Origin: Oscillospiraceae bacterium
GTDB taxonomy: Bacteria; Bacillota; Clostridia; Oscillospirales; Ruminococcaceae
Reading direction: 5' to 3'
Assembly: GCA_017435045.1 (NCBI GenBank)
Contig: JAFSFT010000063.1
Span: 62,001 to 126,000, forward strand
DNA: 64,000 nt
Position numbers and translations under genes: made by a program. Shown piece after piece: positions 51,712 to 61,076 of this stretch; positions within the stretch are counted from its first letter, which is position 1; every line of letters starts with the position of its first letter. The notes beneath the pieces were generated by a model. That model saw only the letters and a list, made by a program, of their open reading frames with translations. It made no database searches and was not told where the DNA came from.

Positions 51712-53871
51712 ATGAAATATGAACAGCTTAAACTTTTGCTTGAGGAACATTCAAAGCATCTGGACCTTGATACAATAGAAAAGGCCTACCGACTGGCTGA
51801 AAAGATGCACGAGGGACAGTACAGAAAAACAGGGGAGGCATATGTTGAGCACCCTGTTGCTGTTGCTGCAATTGTGCTGGAGCTTGGTCTTGACACAACA
51901 AGCATTTCTGCAGCACTGCTCCACGACGTTGTGGAGGACACCGATGTTACCCTTGAGGAGATAGAAAAGGAATTTGGCAAAGAGACTGCCCATCTGGTTG
52001 ACGGTGTTACCAAGCTGGGTAAAATTGCACTGCTCACACAGGAGGAGGAACAGGCGGAAAACCTGCGTAAAATGCTCCTTGCCATGAGTCAGGACATCCG
52101 TGTTATGCTTATCAAGCTCTGTGACCGATTGCACAATATGCGTACCTACGAGGGCTGGAAGCCACAGAAACAGCGTGACAAGGCACTGGAGGTTATGGAG
52201 GTTTACGCACCTATCGCCCACCGACTTGGTATCAGCAACATCAAGGACGAACTGCAGGATATCTCCCTGCGTATTCTTGACCCTGTGGGCTACGAAGAAG
52301 TACACAACATCATCCAGCGTGAGGGCAATGCACAGAAGATTGTGGATACAATTGTGGAGGAAGTTAAGGGCAAACTGGTAGAGTTTGGCCTTGAGGACGC
52401 CACAGTTATGGGCAGGGTAAAAAGCGTTTACGGCGTATACCGCAAAATGTATATGCAGGGCAGAGATTTAAGCGATATCTACGATATCTACGCAGTGCGT
52501 ATTATCCTCAACAATGTGGCAGAATGCTACAATGCACTTATGCTCATGCACGATTTGTACCGCCCTATTCCGTCCCGTTTCAAGGACTATATCTCCACAC
52601 CAAAGGCAAATATGTACCAGTCCCTGCATACATCGGTTATCGGCAAAAAGGGCGTGCCATTTGAAATCCAGATAAGAACCTGGGATATGCACCACACAGC
52701 CGAATACGGTGTTGCAGCACACTGGAAATACAAAACAGGTGTTCACGGTCAGGACAATATGGAGGAAAAACTCACTTGGGTACGCCAGATTCTGGAAAGC
52801 CAGCAGGATTCTGATGACGCAAGCGAAATCCTCAGCAATATCAAGAACGACCTTATCCCTGACGACGTATTTGTATTTACACCAAAGGGCGACGTTATCA
52901 ACCTGCCTTACGGTGCAACCATCATCGACTTTGCCTATGCAATTCACTCTGCTGTAGGCAACAGAATGACAGGTGCAAAGGTAAACGGCAAAATCGTTTC
53001 CATCGACTACAAGGTAAATACAGGCGAAATCATCGAGATTATCACCGCAAAGGACAAAGGTCCAAGCCGAGACTGGCTCAATATTGTAGTAACCAGCGAA
53101 GCTAAAAGCAAAATCCGTTCCTGGTTTAAAAAGGAACGCAAGGAAGAAAATATCATCGAGGGCAAGGAGGCACTGGACAGAGAACTGCGCCGTGCACTTA
53201 TCAACCTTGAGGGAGAAGAATATACAAAGTTTGTTGAAAATCTGGCAAAGAGAAACAAGCTTAACAATGCGGAAGAAATGTTTGCCGCACTGGGCTATGG
53301 CGGTCTGCAGCTTTCCAAGGTTATCTTCAAGGCCAAGGAAGACTATGCAAAGATGCAGAAGGAAGCAAGAGCAAACGAGCCTGCAAAAATCAAGACAGCA
53401 CCTATCAAACGTACAAAGAGCTCCAACGGCGTTATTGTGGAAGGTCTGGACAGCTGTCTGGTCAAGTTCTCAAAATGCTGCAATCCGCTGCCGGGCGACC
53501 CTATCGTGGGCTTTATCACCCGTGGCTTTGGTGTTTCTGTTCACAAACAGAGTTGTGTGCACGCCCGTCCAGAACTGCGTGACGCAGAAAATGCAGGCAG
53601 ATGGGTAAACACCTACTGGGCAGAAAACATCCGCGAGGACTTCAAGGCTACACTGAACATCATTGCACTGGAAACACCTATGATTGTGGGCGAGGTTTCC
53701 ATGATGATGACCAACAGCCGCATACCTGTTTTTGCACTCAATGCAAGACAGATGTCTGACCACCGCATCGAGATGAGCATTACAATCGGCGTAAACAACA
53801 CCGAGCATCTCAGCAGTGTTATCAACAAACTTTCCAAAAACAAAAATATTATTTCAGTAATAAGAGGATAA
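51712..53871 (+). CDS. rel: Bifunctional (p)ppGpp synthetase/hydrolase Rel
   Basis: This long RelA/SpoT homologue has 719 residues. The HD hydrolase carries YVEHPVAVA, LLHDVVEDTDVT and LCDRLHNMRT, all intact. The synthetase domain has GRVKSVYGVYRKM, DIYAVRII and YQSLHTSVIG, then PFEIQIRTWDMHHTAEYGVA. TGS (about 390-450) with FVFTPKGDVINLP follows, then helical and zinc-finger regions including KCCNPLPGD, and a C-terminal ACT domain (about 645-719). Both activities should work. The rel-dtd order is conserved in Firmicutes. Confidence 0.97.
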   Translation: MKYEQLKLLLEEHSKHLDLDTIEKAYRLAEKMHEGQYRKTGEAYVEHPVAVAAIVLELGLDTTSISAALLHDVVEDTDVTLEEIEKEFGKETAHLVDGVTKLGKIALLTQEEEQAENLRKMLLAMSQDIRVMLIKLCDRLHNMRTYEGWKPQKQRDKALEVMEVYAPIAHRLGISNIKDELQDISLRILDPVGYEEVHNIIQREGNAQKIVDTIVEEVKGKLVEFGLEDATVMGRVKSVYGVYRKMYMQGRDLSDIYDIYAVRIILNNVAECYNALMLMHDLYRPIPSRFKDYISTPKANMYQSLHTSVIGKKGVPFEIQIRTWDMHHTAEYGVAAHWKYKTGVHGQDNMEEKLTWVRQILESQQDSDDASEILSNIKNDLIPDDVFVFTPKGDVINLPYGATIIDFAYAIHSAVGNRMTGAKVNGKIVSIDYKVNTGEIIEIITAKDKGPSRDWLNIVVTSEAKSKIRSWFKKERKEENIIEGKEALDRELRRALINLEGEEYTKFVENLAKRNKLNNAEEMFAALGYGGLQLSKVIFKAKEDYAKMQKEARANEPAKIKTAPIKRTKSSNGVIVEGLDSCLVKFSKCCNPLPGDPIVGFITRGFGVSVHKQSCVHARPELRDAENAGRWVNTYWAENIREDFKATLNIIALETPMIVGEVSMMMTNSRIPVFALNARQMSDHRIEMSITIGVNNTEHLSSVINKLSKNKNIISVIRG

Positions 53872-53872
53872 A

Positions 53873-54331
53873 ATGAGAGCAGTAGTTCAGAGAGTAAAGG
53901 ACGCATGGATAACTGTAAACGGCGGCGAAAAACAGTATATGGAGCAGGGACTTGTAGTGCTGTTTGGTGTAAATGACACCGACGAAGCCGCAGACACAGC
54001 GGTGCTGGCAAAAAAGATAAGCGAGCTGCGTATCTTTGAGGACGAAAACGGCAAGATGAACATTTCGGCACTGGACAAAAACTACAGCTGTATGGTTGTA
54101 AGCCAGTTCACCCTGTTTGCCGACACCAAAAAGGGCAGACGCCCGTCCTTTATCAAGGCCGCCCGTCCCGAAAAGGCAATTCCGATTTACGAAAAATTCC
54201 TTTCCGAAATTCAGACAGCAGGCTTTAAAAAGGTTATCCACGGTGAGTTTGGTGCAGATATGCAGATAAACCTTACCAACGACGGCCCTGTTACAATAAT
54301 TTTAGACACAGACGAATGGAAGGCACAGTAG
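53873..54331 (+). CDS. dtd: D-aminoacyl-tRNA deacylase
   Basis: This enzyme removes D-amino acids wrongly loaded on tRNA. The 152-residue protein is full length. The active-site motifs are SQFTLFADTKKGRRPSF and TNDGPVTI (the Gly-cis-Pro GP motif). It begins one base after the rel stop and uses its AGAGGATAAA region as ribosome binding site. It ends in TAG, three bases before the next ATG. Confidence 0.96.
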   Translation: MRAVVQRVKDAWITVNGGEKQYMEQGLVVLFGVNDTDEAADTAVLAKKISELRIFEDENGKMNISALDKNYSCMVVSQFTLFADTKKGRRPSFIKAARPEKAIPIYEKFLSEIQTAGFKKVIHGEFGADMQINLTNDGPVTIILDTDEWKAQ

Positions 54332-54334
54332 AAT

Positions 54335-54928
54335 ATGAAAGTTTATCATCTTATGGGCAGTGCCCCTTATTACACAAACTGCTACCTGTTTACAGACAAC
54401 GAGGGCAACGCAGTGCTGTTTGACTGCAGCATCAGATGGGAAAAAATTGAGGCAATCCTCAAAAATGACAATGCCCAGCTCAAGGCAATCTTTATGACAC
54501 ACGGCCACCACGATCACAGAGAATGCTGGGACGATGTACGCAGCCATTGCGATGCACCTGTTTATATGGGCAGACACGACATCCTTCAGTTTCATATGGA
54601 GGATGTAAAGGAATACAAGGAAAAGGAAACCTTTGAAATTGGCGAGATGAAAATCTTTGCATTCCATACCCCTGGCCATACACAGGGTGGCTATTGCTTT
54701 AAATGCGAGGATATGCTTATCTGCGGAGATACACTTTTTGCAGGCACCATCGGCAGAACCGACCTGCCGGGCGGCGATTATCCTACAATTATGGAATCCC
54801 TCAAGGTTATTGCAGAGGTTGTGGGCAAGCAGAATCTCAAGGTTATGCCCGGACACGCACATTTTTCCACCTTCAATCAGGAAAAAATTCAGAACCCTTA
54901 TTTAAAAGAGGCAATTAAGTGCTTATAA
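54335..54928 (+). CDS. Metallo-beta-lactamase-fold hydrolase, GloB-like
   Basis: This is a 197-residue MBL hydrolase of the hydroxyacylglutathione-hydrolase-like class. It has HGHHDHRE (HxHxDH metal motif), HTPGHTQGG, GDTLFAGTIGRTDLPGGD and a final PGHAHFST. All metal ligands are present. The substrate is unknown; low-molecular-weight thioesters are typical. It lies between dtd and hemZ in the rel operon and overlaps hemZ by ten bases. Confidence 0.9.
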   Translation: MKVYHLMGSAPYYTNCYLFTDNEGNAVLFDCSIRWEKIEAILKNDNAQLKAIFMTHGHHDHRECWDDVRSHCDAPVYMGRHDILQFHMEDVKEYKEKETFEIGEMKIFAFHTPGHTQGGYCFKCEDMLICGDTLFAGTIGRTDLPGGDYPTIMESLKVIAEVVGKQNLKVMPGHAHFSTFNQEKIQNPYLKEAIKCL

Positions 54929-56376
54929 TTCTCAACAATCTGGAAAGTCACTACGAAATTGAACAGCTTACCCGTATGTACACAAAGGATTTGTCTGTTG
55001 TGCACGGCACAAAAGAAGAAAATCTTGCAGCGGATACTGCACAATGGCTTTATGTGTCAAAAAACGAACAGATAGATATTCAGCTTTGCTGCTGCGGCAA
55101 AAGCCTGCAGGACAGCATAGCAGCGGACGAAAACGAAGAAAAGATGTATCTGGACATCTGTGCTGTGCTGTACGGAATGTACACCGACGCCTTCGACAAA
55201 AAGATGGCGTGGGGTATGCTTACGGGGGTACGCCCTGTGCGGCTTATGCGCAATCTCTACGCAAAGCACGGGGATGCGGATGCTGTCTGCAGCCTGTTTA
55301 AAGACCGATATTTTGTAAGTGATGAAAAAATAAAGCTCTGCAGGGATATTTTCTCTCTGCAGAAAGATATTATTGACGGCTGTTCACCAAAGGATTACAG
55401 CCTGTACATCTCCATACCTTTCTGCCCCACAAGGTGCAGCTACTGCTCCTTTGTTTCGGTAGGCAGCACAGGTGCTTCAAAGCTTATGGGAGAATATGTG
55501 GATAAGCTGTGCGAGGAAATACGTTACACAGCACAGACAGCACATAAAGCAGGCTTAAACCTTAAAACCATCTACATCGGCGGCGGCACGCCGACAGCGG
55601 TTTCTGCACAGCAGCTGCGTAAGATTATGCAGACGGTAAAGGATAACTTTGACCTGTCAAAGGTGCTGGAATACACTGTGGAGGCAGGCAGACCTGACTG
55701 CACAACAAAAGAAAAGCTGCAGGTCATCAAAGACCTTGGGGCGGACCGTGTTTCCATCAATCCGCAGACCTTTTCTGACGATGTGCTCCGTGCAATCGGC
55801 AGAAGGCACAGCCATCAGGATTTTATCGATTGCTACAATATGGCAAGGGAGATTGGCTTTAAAACCATCAATACCGACCTTATAGCGGGCTTGCCGCTGG
55901 ATACTGTGGAGGGCTTTGAAAATTCCCTCAAAGGCTGTATAGCCCTTGGTGCGGAAAATATCACAGTGCACACACTCACCTTAAAGCGTGCGTCAAACAT
56001 TGTGGTAAACCGTGAAAACAACGATTACAGCGATGTGGCACAGATGCTGGAAAAATGCAGTATGCTGGCGGATAACGGATATATCCCTTACTATATGTAC
56101 CGCCAGAAATCCACTCTGCAAAGTCTTGAAAATGTGGGCTATTCACAGATTGGACACGAAAGCCTGTATAATATATATATAATGGAAGAAATCCAGACAA
56201 TAATCTCCTGCGGTGCAGGCGGCGTTACAAAGGTTGTGGGCCCAAAAGGAGAACTTAAACGTATCTATAACTACAAATATCCGACAGAGTACATCAGGGA
56301 CTTTGACACAATACTGCATCGGAAAGACGAGGTGATAAATGTATGTCAGCAATTTGGATTCCTAAACGACTGGTAG
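54919..56376 (+). CDS. hemZ: HemZ/HemW-like radical SAM protein
   Basis: This 485-residue radical SAM protein is of the HemZ type, named as an oxygen-independent coproporphyrinogen III dehydrogenase. The cluster motif is C169-x3-C173-x2-C176 in PFCPTRCSYCSFVS. An N-terminal extension of about 165 residues is the HemZ feature. GGGTPTAVS and PQTFSDDVLRAIGRRHS follow. No other heme genes are near, so a heme-chaperone or other role is equally possible. The start is a GTG overlapping the MBL gene. Confidence 0.9.
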   Translation: MLIILNNLESHYEIEQLTRMYTKDLSVVHGTKEENLAADTAQWLYVSKNEQIDIQLCCCGKSLQDSIAADENEEKMYLDICAVLYGMYTDAFDKKMAWGMLTGVRPVRLMRNLYAKHGDADAVCSLFKDRYFVSDEKIKLCRDIFSLQKDIIDGCSPKDYSLYISIPFCPTRCSYCSFVSVGSTGASKLMGEYVDKLCEEIRYTAQTAHKAGLNLKTIYIGGGTPTAVSAQQLRKIMQTVKDNFDLSKVLEYTVEAGRPDCTTKEKLQVIKDLGADRVSINPQTFSDDVLRAIGRRHSHQDFIDCYNMAREIGFKTINTDLIAGLPLDTVEGFENSLKGCIALGAENITVHTLTLKRASNIVVNRENNDYSDVAQMLEKCSMLADNGYIPYYMYRQKSTLQSLENVGYSQIGHESLYNIYIMEEIQTIISCGAGGVTKVVGPKGELKRIYNYKYPTEYIRDFDTILHRKDEVINVCQQFGFLNDW

Positions 56377-57269
56377 AAATAAAACTGGTAAATGCGGCAG
56401 CGGCAGACAAGGTAAGCTTTATCCGCCACTGCGAATTTGAATACGAATCCCGCATTTATGCGGCAGCCAAGGAGATTGTGGCCTCGGGCAAAAAAATTGT
56501 AATGCTTACAGGCCCGTCAGCCAGCGGCAAAACAACCACCAGCAACAAGATTGCCGAAAAACTGCGTACCATGGGCAAAAATGCACAGGTGATTTCCATG
56601 GATAACTTTTTCAAAAATCCCGAGGTTTATCCCCGTCTTGCAGACGGCAGCAAAGACTACGAAAATGTTCAGGCTGTGGACATTGAACTTATGGACAAAT
56701 GCCTTAAGGAAATTATCGAAACGGGGAAATCCGTTATGCCTGTATTTGATTTCAAAACCGAACGCAGGGTGGAAAATGCCATAGAGATGGATATTGGGGA
56801 CGGCATTATAATTGTGGAGGGCATCCACGCACTCAACCCGTTGGTGCTGGGCGACCTGCCAAGAGAAAATGTATTTACAATCTATGCAGGCTTAAGGGAA
56901 GAATACTCCCATCAGGGTCAGCGAGTGCTGCCCACAAGAGATATCCGCATGGTACGCCGCATGATACGCGACTATAAGCACCGCGGACACTCGCCCGAAA
57001 AAACCATTGCAATGTGGCAGAGCGTATGCGACGGCGAGGACAAATATATCAAGCCTTTCAAGCAGAATGCGGATTTGCTGCTGGACACATCCTTCAGCTG
57101 CGAAATTCTGGTTATGAACTCGGCACTTAAAAATCTGTCCGCAGGGCTGCGTGACGGCTCGGCGGAAGCAGAGCGGCTGGAAAAACTGCTTAAGATTTTC
57201 AACAACTGCGATTTTATCCCCGAGGGCTATCTGCTTGCAAACTCAATGCTCAAAGAATTTTATTGTTAG
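56343..57269 (+). CDS. Uridine kinase-like P-loop kinase
   Basis: This 308-residue protein has Walker A GPSASGKTT at 57-65, a phosphate-acceptor region SMDNFFKNPEVYPRLADGSK and the Walker B-like IIIVEGIHALNPL of the phosphoribulokinase/uridine kinase family. The N-terminal 50 residues are not part of the core and may be a small extra domain. Its start overlaps hemZ by 34 bases; the upstream GACGAGGTG provides the ribosome binding site. A pyrimidine-nucleoside kinase is the likely role but the substrate is not certain. Confidence 0.85.
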   Translation: MSAIWIPKRLVEIKLVNAAAADKVSFIRHCEFEYESRIYAAAKEIVASGKKIVMLTGPSASGKTTTSNKIAEKLRTMGKNAQVISMDNFFKNPEVYPRLADGSKDYENVQAVDIELMDKCLKEIIETGKSVMPVFDFKTERRVENAIEMDIGDGIIIVEGIHALNPLVLGDLPRENVFTIYAGLREEYSHQGQRVLPTRDIRMVRRMIRDYKHRGHSPEKTIAMWQSVCDGEDKYIKPFKQNADLLLDTSFSCEILVMNSALKNLSAGLRDGSAEAERLEKLLKIFNNCDFIPEGYLLANSMLKEFYC

Positions 57270-57295
57270 AACAATTTATATAAAGGAGAATCACT

Positions 57296-57691
57296 ATGGG
57301 TTTATTTGACAATATACTTGAAAGCTCTGCAAAGGTTGCAGATAAGGTTGCAAAGGTTACAGGCGAATACATCGACAAGGGCAAGGACAAACTTAACGAG
57401 CTTTCTCTGGAAAACGAACTTTCCAAAGCACAGAAACAGCTTGGTGCACTTGTGTATGCACTGCACAAAAACGGTGAAAGCAATGAAGAACTGGTAAACC
57501 AGTACATCGAAGAAATTGCAAAAATTGAAGCACAGCTGGAAGCTGCAAGAGCAGAAGCCAAGGAAGAAGGCACTGTGGTTATCGACATCGAGCCTGAAGA
57601 AGTAAAGGCAGTAAAATTCTGCCCTACCTGCGGCAAGGATGTTGACGAAGACGACGCCTTCTGCAAATACTGCGGCAATGCTGTAAAATAA
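57296..57691 (+). CDS. Amphipathic/coiled-coil protein with C-terminal zinc ribbon
   Basis: This 131-residue protein has no known function. Residues 1-60 are amphipathic and Lys/Ala-rich, 60-95 form a helical coiled coil (EELVNQYIEEIAKIEAQLEA) and the C-terminus is a four-Cys zinc ribbon, FCPTCGKDVDEDDAFCKYCG. AAAGGAG precedes the ATG. A terminator follows at 57710. It might be a scaffold or adaptor protein, which is inference from architecture. Confidence 0.82.
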   Translation: MGLFDNILESSAKVADKVAKVTGEYIDKGKDKLNELSLENELSKAQKQLGALVYALHKNGESNEELVNQYIEEIAKIEAQLEAARAEAKEEGTVVIDIEPEEVKAVKFCPTCGKDVDEDDAFCKYCGNAVK

Positions 57692-57709
57692 TATAATGCA
57701 GACATTTTT

Positions 57710-57743
57710 CTCCGTGGGAAATTTTCCTGCGGAGATTTTTTTG
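57710..57743 (+). terminator. Terminator after the zinc-ribbon gene
   Basis: CTCCG-TG-GGAAA/TTTCC-TG-CGGAG forms a stem with one internal loop. ATTTTTTTG follows. Confidence 0.82.
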
Positions 57744-57884
57744 TCGGTCAGGTAAAATTCAGTTATTATTCGTAATATTTTTGTGAAAATGTAGCACATT
57801 ACAGATTAATTGTGGTATAATATTTCCGAATATGAGCAAATCATATCTTATTGAGATTATTAACTTACCAAAGAGGATATAAAT

Positions 57885-58904
57885 ATGAAATTATTATCTG
57901 TAGCAATTCCTTGTTACAACTCCGCAGCGTATATGGCAAAGGCAATCGACTCCTGCCTTGTGCTGGGCGAAGATGTGGAAATCATCGTCGTTGACGACGG
58001 CTCCGCAAAGGACAATACGCTGGAAATCGGCAAGCAGTACGAGGAGGAATATCCAACCATCGTAAAATGTGTTCATCAGGAAAACGGCGGTCACGGTCAG
58101 GCTGTAAATACAGGTCTTAAAAATGCAACAGGCCTGTATTTCAAGGTGCTGGACAGCGACGACTGGTTTGATACCGATGCACTCAAGCAGGTGGCAGCAA
58201 CCCTGCGTAAGCTGCGCAGCCACAATAAATATGTGGATATGTTTATCGCAAACTATGTTTACGACAAGCCAAGCGAAAACAAGCAGAGCCCTATCAGATA
58301 TACAAATGTGCTGCCGCAGAATCGGATTTTTGGCTGGAGCGATATCAAAAAATTTCTTCCTCATCAGAATCTGCTTATGCACAGCGTAATCTACCGCACA
58401 CAGATGCTTAAGGACTGCAATCTGGAGCTTCCAAAGCACACATTCTATGTTGACAATATATTTGTTTATCAGCCACTGCCTTTTGTACAGACAATGTACT
58501 ATATGGATATCAACCTTTATCACTACTTTATCGGCAGGGAAGACCAGTCTGTAAACGAAAAGATTATGATTTCCCGCATTGACCAGCAGCTGCGTGTAAA
58601 CAAGATTATGATTGACTGCTGCGATGTTATGGCACTGGAAAACGAGCGTCTTAAGCAGTATATGATAAAATATCTTACAATGATTTCTTCCGTTTCCACC
58701 GTTCTTCTGGTAAAGGCAGGCACAACCGAGCACATTGCCAAAAAGGACGAGCTGTGGCATTATATGAAACAGAAGAACTATCCGCTGTACAAGGCGGTTA
58801 AAAAGACTGCTATGGGTGCTGCAATGCAGATGGACAGCCTTCTGGGCAGAAAAGCAATCATTGCAAGCTACGCAATTGCAAATAGAATTTTCGCATTCAA
58901 CTAA
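57885..58904 (+). CDS. Family 2 glycosyltransferase
   Basis: This 339-residue GT-A enzyme has SVAIPCYNSAAYMAKAI, VVDDGSAKDNT and the DxD motif KVLDSDDWFD. The C-terminal half is the less conserved acceptor part; no TM is evident. It is probably cytoplasmic and membrane-associated, for cell-surface glycan synthesis. The acceptor and sugar are unknown. A TATAAT at 57816-57821 suggests its own promoter. No other glycan genes are near. Confidence 0.9.
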   Translation: MKLLSVAIPCYNSAAYMAKAIDSCLVLGEDVEIIVVDDGSAKDNTLEIGKQYEEEYPTIVKCVHQENGGHGQAVNTGLKNATGLYFKVLDSDDWFDTDALKQVAATLRKLRSHNKYVDMFIANYVYDKPSENKQSPIRYTNVLPQNRIFGWSDIKKFLPHQNLLMHSVIYRTQMLKDCNLELPKHTFYVDNIFVYQPLPFVQTMYYMDINLYHYFIGREDQSVNEKIMISRIDQQLRVNKIMIDCCDVMALENERLKQYMIKYLTMISSVSTVLLVKAGTTEHIAKKDELWHYMKQKNYPLYKAVKKTAMGAAMQMDSLLGRKAIIASYAIANRIFAFN

Positions 58905-58916
58905 ATAGCTTTAACA

Positions 58917-58962
58917 GGGAGGTTTATCGGGGGTTATACAATTTCCGACAGACCTCTTTTTG
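58917..58962 (+). terminator. Terminator after the glycosyltransferase gene
   Basis: GAGGTTTATCGG pairs with CCGACAGACCTC with mismatches, then TTTTTGTTTTTT. It ends only six bases before the GGAGG of the next gene. Confidence 0.65.
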
Positions 58963-58981
58963 TTTTTTGGAGGACGGCACT

Positions 58982-59896
58982 ATGACACTGAAAGAACTTT
59001 ACGAACAGGTGTGCACAAAGAAGAATATAGAGGCAAAGCTGAGCGAGCTGTACAGCCAGAAATCCCACCTTGAAAGCAAGATAAATCTGCTCAGGTCCAA
59101 GTATGACAAGGAACAGAAGGATGTGGACAGGCTGGAAAAGGGCAGTCTTTCGTCATTGTTTTATTCTCTTACAGGTAAAAAGGACGAAATGCTGGACAAG
59201 GAAACACGCGAAATGCTCAAGGCAAAGGCAGAGTATGACACAGCGGTGTTCCAGCTTGATGGCATAACAAGGGATATCTCCCGCTATGTTCAGCAGAAAT
59301 TTGATATAAAGGACTGCGAGGCACAGTATGAGGCTTTGCTTAAAGAAAAACTGCAGACTATGGGCGAAAAGGACGAAAATGTTCTGCAGATGAACAGACA
59401 GCTGGCAGAAAGCGAGGTTGTATGCAGGGAACTTGACGAGGCAATTGTTGCAGGACGTAAAGCCCTTGACAAGGCAATGCAGGCGGAAAAAAGTCTGAAT
59501 AGTGCGGACAGCTGGGCAATGTTTGATGTGTTTGGCGGCGGTTTTGTGGCAGATGCTATGAAATACAGCAGGATGGACAGTGCACAGAATACCATATATG
59601 AAATGCAGAGCGAGCTGGGTCGTTTCAAAACAGAGCTGGCAGATGTGGATATCCATACAGATATAGATATGTACATAGGCGATTTTCTCAGAATTGCAGA
59701 CTTTATGTGGGACAATATTTTTACCGATGTGGCGGTTATGAACAAAATCCAGAATGCAAGAACAAAAATCTTTGATGTGATTACCCAACTGGAAAAATCC
59801 ATATATAATCTTGAAAATATGGAAAAACAAGAAAGGAAAAAGCAAAACACTCTTAAACAAACCCTTACACAGCTTGTAATGGAAAAGGATATATAA
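58982..59896 (+). CDS. Coiled-coil protein of unknown function
   Basis: This 304-residue protein is mainly helical and charged. Heptad-like coiled coil runs from about 15 to 80 and 95 to 165. A Gly/Phe-rich short break, SWAMFDVFGGGFVADAMKYS, lies near 180-200, and another coiled coil at the end. I do not recognise a domain. The ATG at 58982 has GGAGG nine bases upstream; a TTG at 58967 is less likely. No TM or signal is seen. A strong terminator follows. Confidence 0.78.
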   Translation: MTLKELYEQVCTKKNIEAKLSELYSQKSHLESKINLLRSKYDKEQKDVDRLEKGSLSSLFYSLTGKKDEMLDKETREMLKAKAEYDTAVFQLDGITRDISRYVQQKFDIKDCEAQYEALLKEKLQTMGEKDENVLQMNRQLAESEVVCRELDEAIVAGRKALDKAMQAEKSLNSADSWAMFDVFGGGFVADAMKYSRMDSAQNTIYEMQSELGRFKTELADVDIHTDIDMYIGDFLRIADFMWDNIFTDVAVMNKIQNARTKIFDVITQLEKSIYNLENMEKQERKKQNTLKQTLTQLVMEKDI

Positions 59897-59899
59897 AAT

Positions 59900-59932
59900 G
59901 TAAACCCGTATTGTCAGAATACGGGTTTTTGC
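59900..59932 (+). terminator. Terminator after the coiled-coil gene
   Basis: The perfect stem AAACCCGTATT (59902-59912)/AATACGGGTTT (59918-59928) is followed by TTT. Confidence 0.88.
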
Positions 59933-60041
59933 ATAAAATGTGTTGGTGCAACTGCAGGTTGCTAAAATTTTAAAGGCGGATTGATAGACTTTGACGGGAC
60001 AACAGGGTATACTTAAAGCAGAAAAAACAGCGGGGTAAGAT

Positions 60042-60926
60042 ATGAACATAGGCGAAAGAATATACAGTTTAAGAACCGAAAAGGGAATGTCTCAGGGGGA
60101 CCTTGCAGAACTGCTGGAGGTATCCCGTCAGTCCATTTCCAAATGGGAAAACAGCAGTGCTGTGCCAGACCTTGATAAAATTGTAAAGCTAAGCGAAATA
60201 TTTGATATAACCATAGACGAACTGGTAAAGGGGAATGCCGGCACAAAAACAGAAAAAACTGCGTATACTGTTCCAGATGCAGAACCAAAGGTGGAATATA
60301 TCTATGTACAGCCGCCAAAGACTATGGAGGGCAGAAAAATTGCAGGCATAGTTCTGCTGTGTATGGCGGCACTGTTTACATTCGGCATACTTTTTGCAAC
60401 AGGCAGCCTTGGCGGAATATTCTATGCAATTCCCTTTATAATCTGCGGCATCATCTGCTTTGCCGTAAAGAAAAATACGGGTATATGGTGCGGCTGGGTG
60501 GTATATACCATGGCAGATTTGTTTATGCGCTGGGGTACAAGCATCAATCCTAATCTTATTTTTATGACCTTTCAGTTTACACCGCAGATGAACTATACAA
60601 GGCTTGTTGCGGCGTGGGTGTGGGTAATTCTGCTTATACTGCTGATAAGCTTTACTGCAGTGAGACTAAGAACCGAGCCTGTAAAGGACATCAGAAAGCT
60701 GAAAACAGGGCTGATTGCAGGCTGGAGTGTATACATTGCACTGTATACAGGCCGTATGCTTCTGGCAAGGACAGAGATGTACAGAAATATGATTTTTAAA
60801 ATGATAGAGTCGGGTGCAGCCACATTTTCGCTGCTATCCCACATTGTAAATCTTATATGCATATTTATCATAACAGTGCTGATTGCATATACGGCAAGAT
60901 ATCTGTATAACAGAAACAGAATATAA
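60042..60926 (+). CDS. XRE-family regulator with C-terminal membrane segments
   Basis: This 294-residue protein has an HTH_3 domain at residues 3-65 (ERIYSLRTEKGMSQGDLAEL, then VSRQSISKWENSS). A linker follows, and about six TM helices lie between residues 105 and 290. It is probably a membrane-bound transcription regulator. The HTH is of the type often found beside ABC or stress genes. No operon partner is adjacent, and the signal is unknown. Confidence 0.88.
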   Translation: MNIGERIYSLRTEKGMSQGDLAELLEVSRQSISKWENSSAVPDLDKIVKLSEIFDITIDELVKGNAGTKTEKTAYTVPDAEPKVEYIYVQPPKTMEGRKIAGIVLLCMAALFTFGILFATGSLGGIFYAIPFIICGIICFAVKKNTGIWCGWVVYTMADLFMRWGTSINPNLIFMTFQFTPQMNYTRLVAAWVWVILLILLISFTAVRLRTEPVKDIRKLKTGLIAGWSVYIALYTGRMLLARTEMYRNMIFKMIESGAATFSLLSHIVNLICIFIITVLIAYTARYLYNRNRI

Positions 60927-60931
60927 ATTAT

Positions 60932-60968
60932 AAAAACTGTGTGTACCAGAAGTTCACACAGTTTTTTG
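60932..60968 (+). terminator. Terminator after the XRE-type gene
   Basis: AAAACTGTGTG pairs with CACACAGTTTT with an 11-base loop, followed by TTGTTTTG. Confidence 0.87.
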
Positions 60969-61076
60969 TTTTGACCTTTTTACAGCTATTGAAATATAAT
61001 ATAAAAAGCTATAAAATAAAAATGTTATGAATAATTGAACTTAATGTATAATTTATAAACAAGGGAGGTAATATCA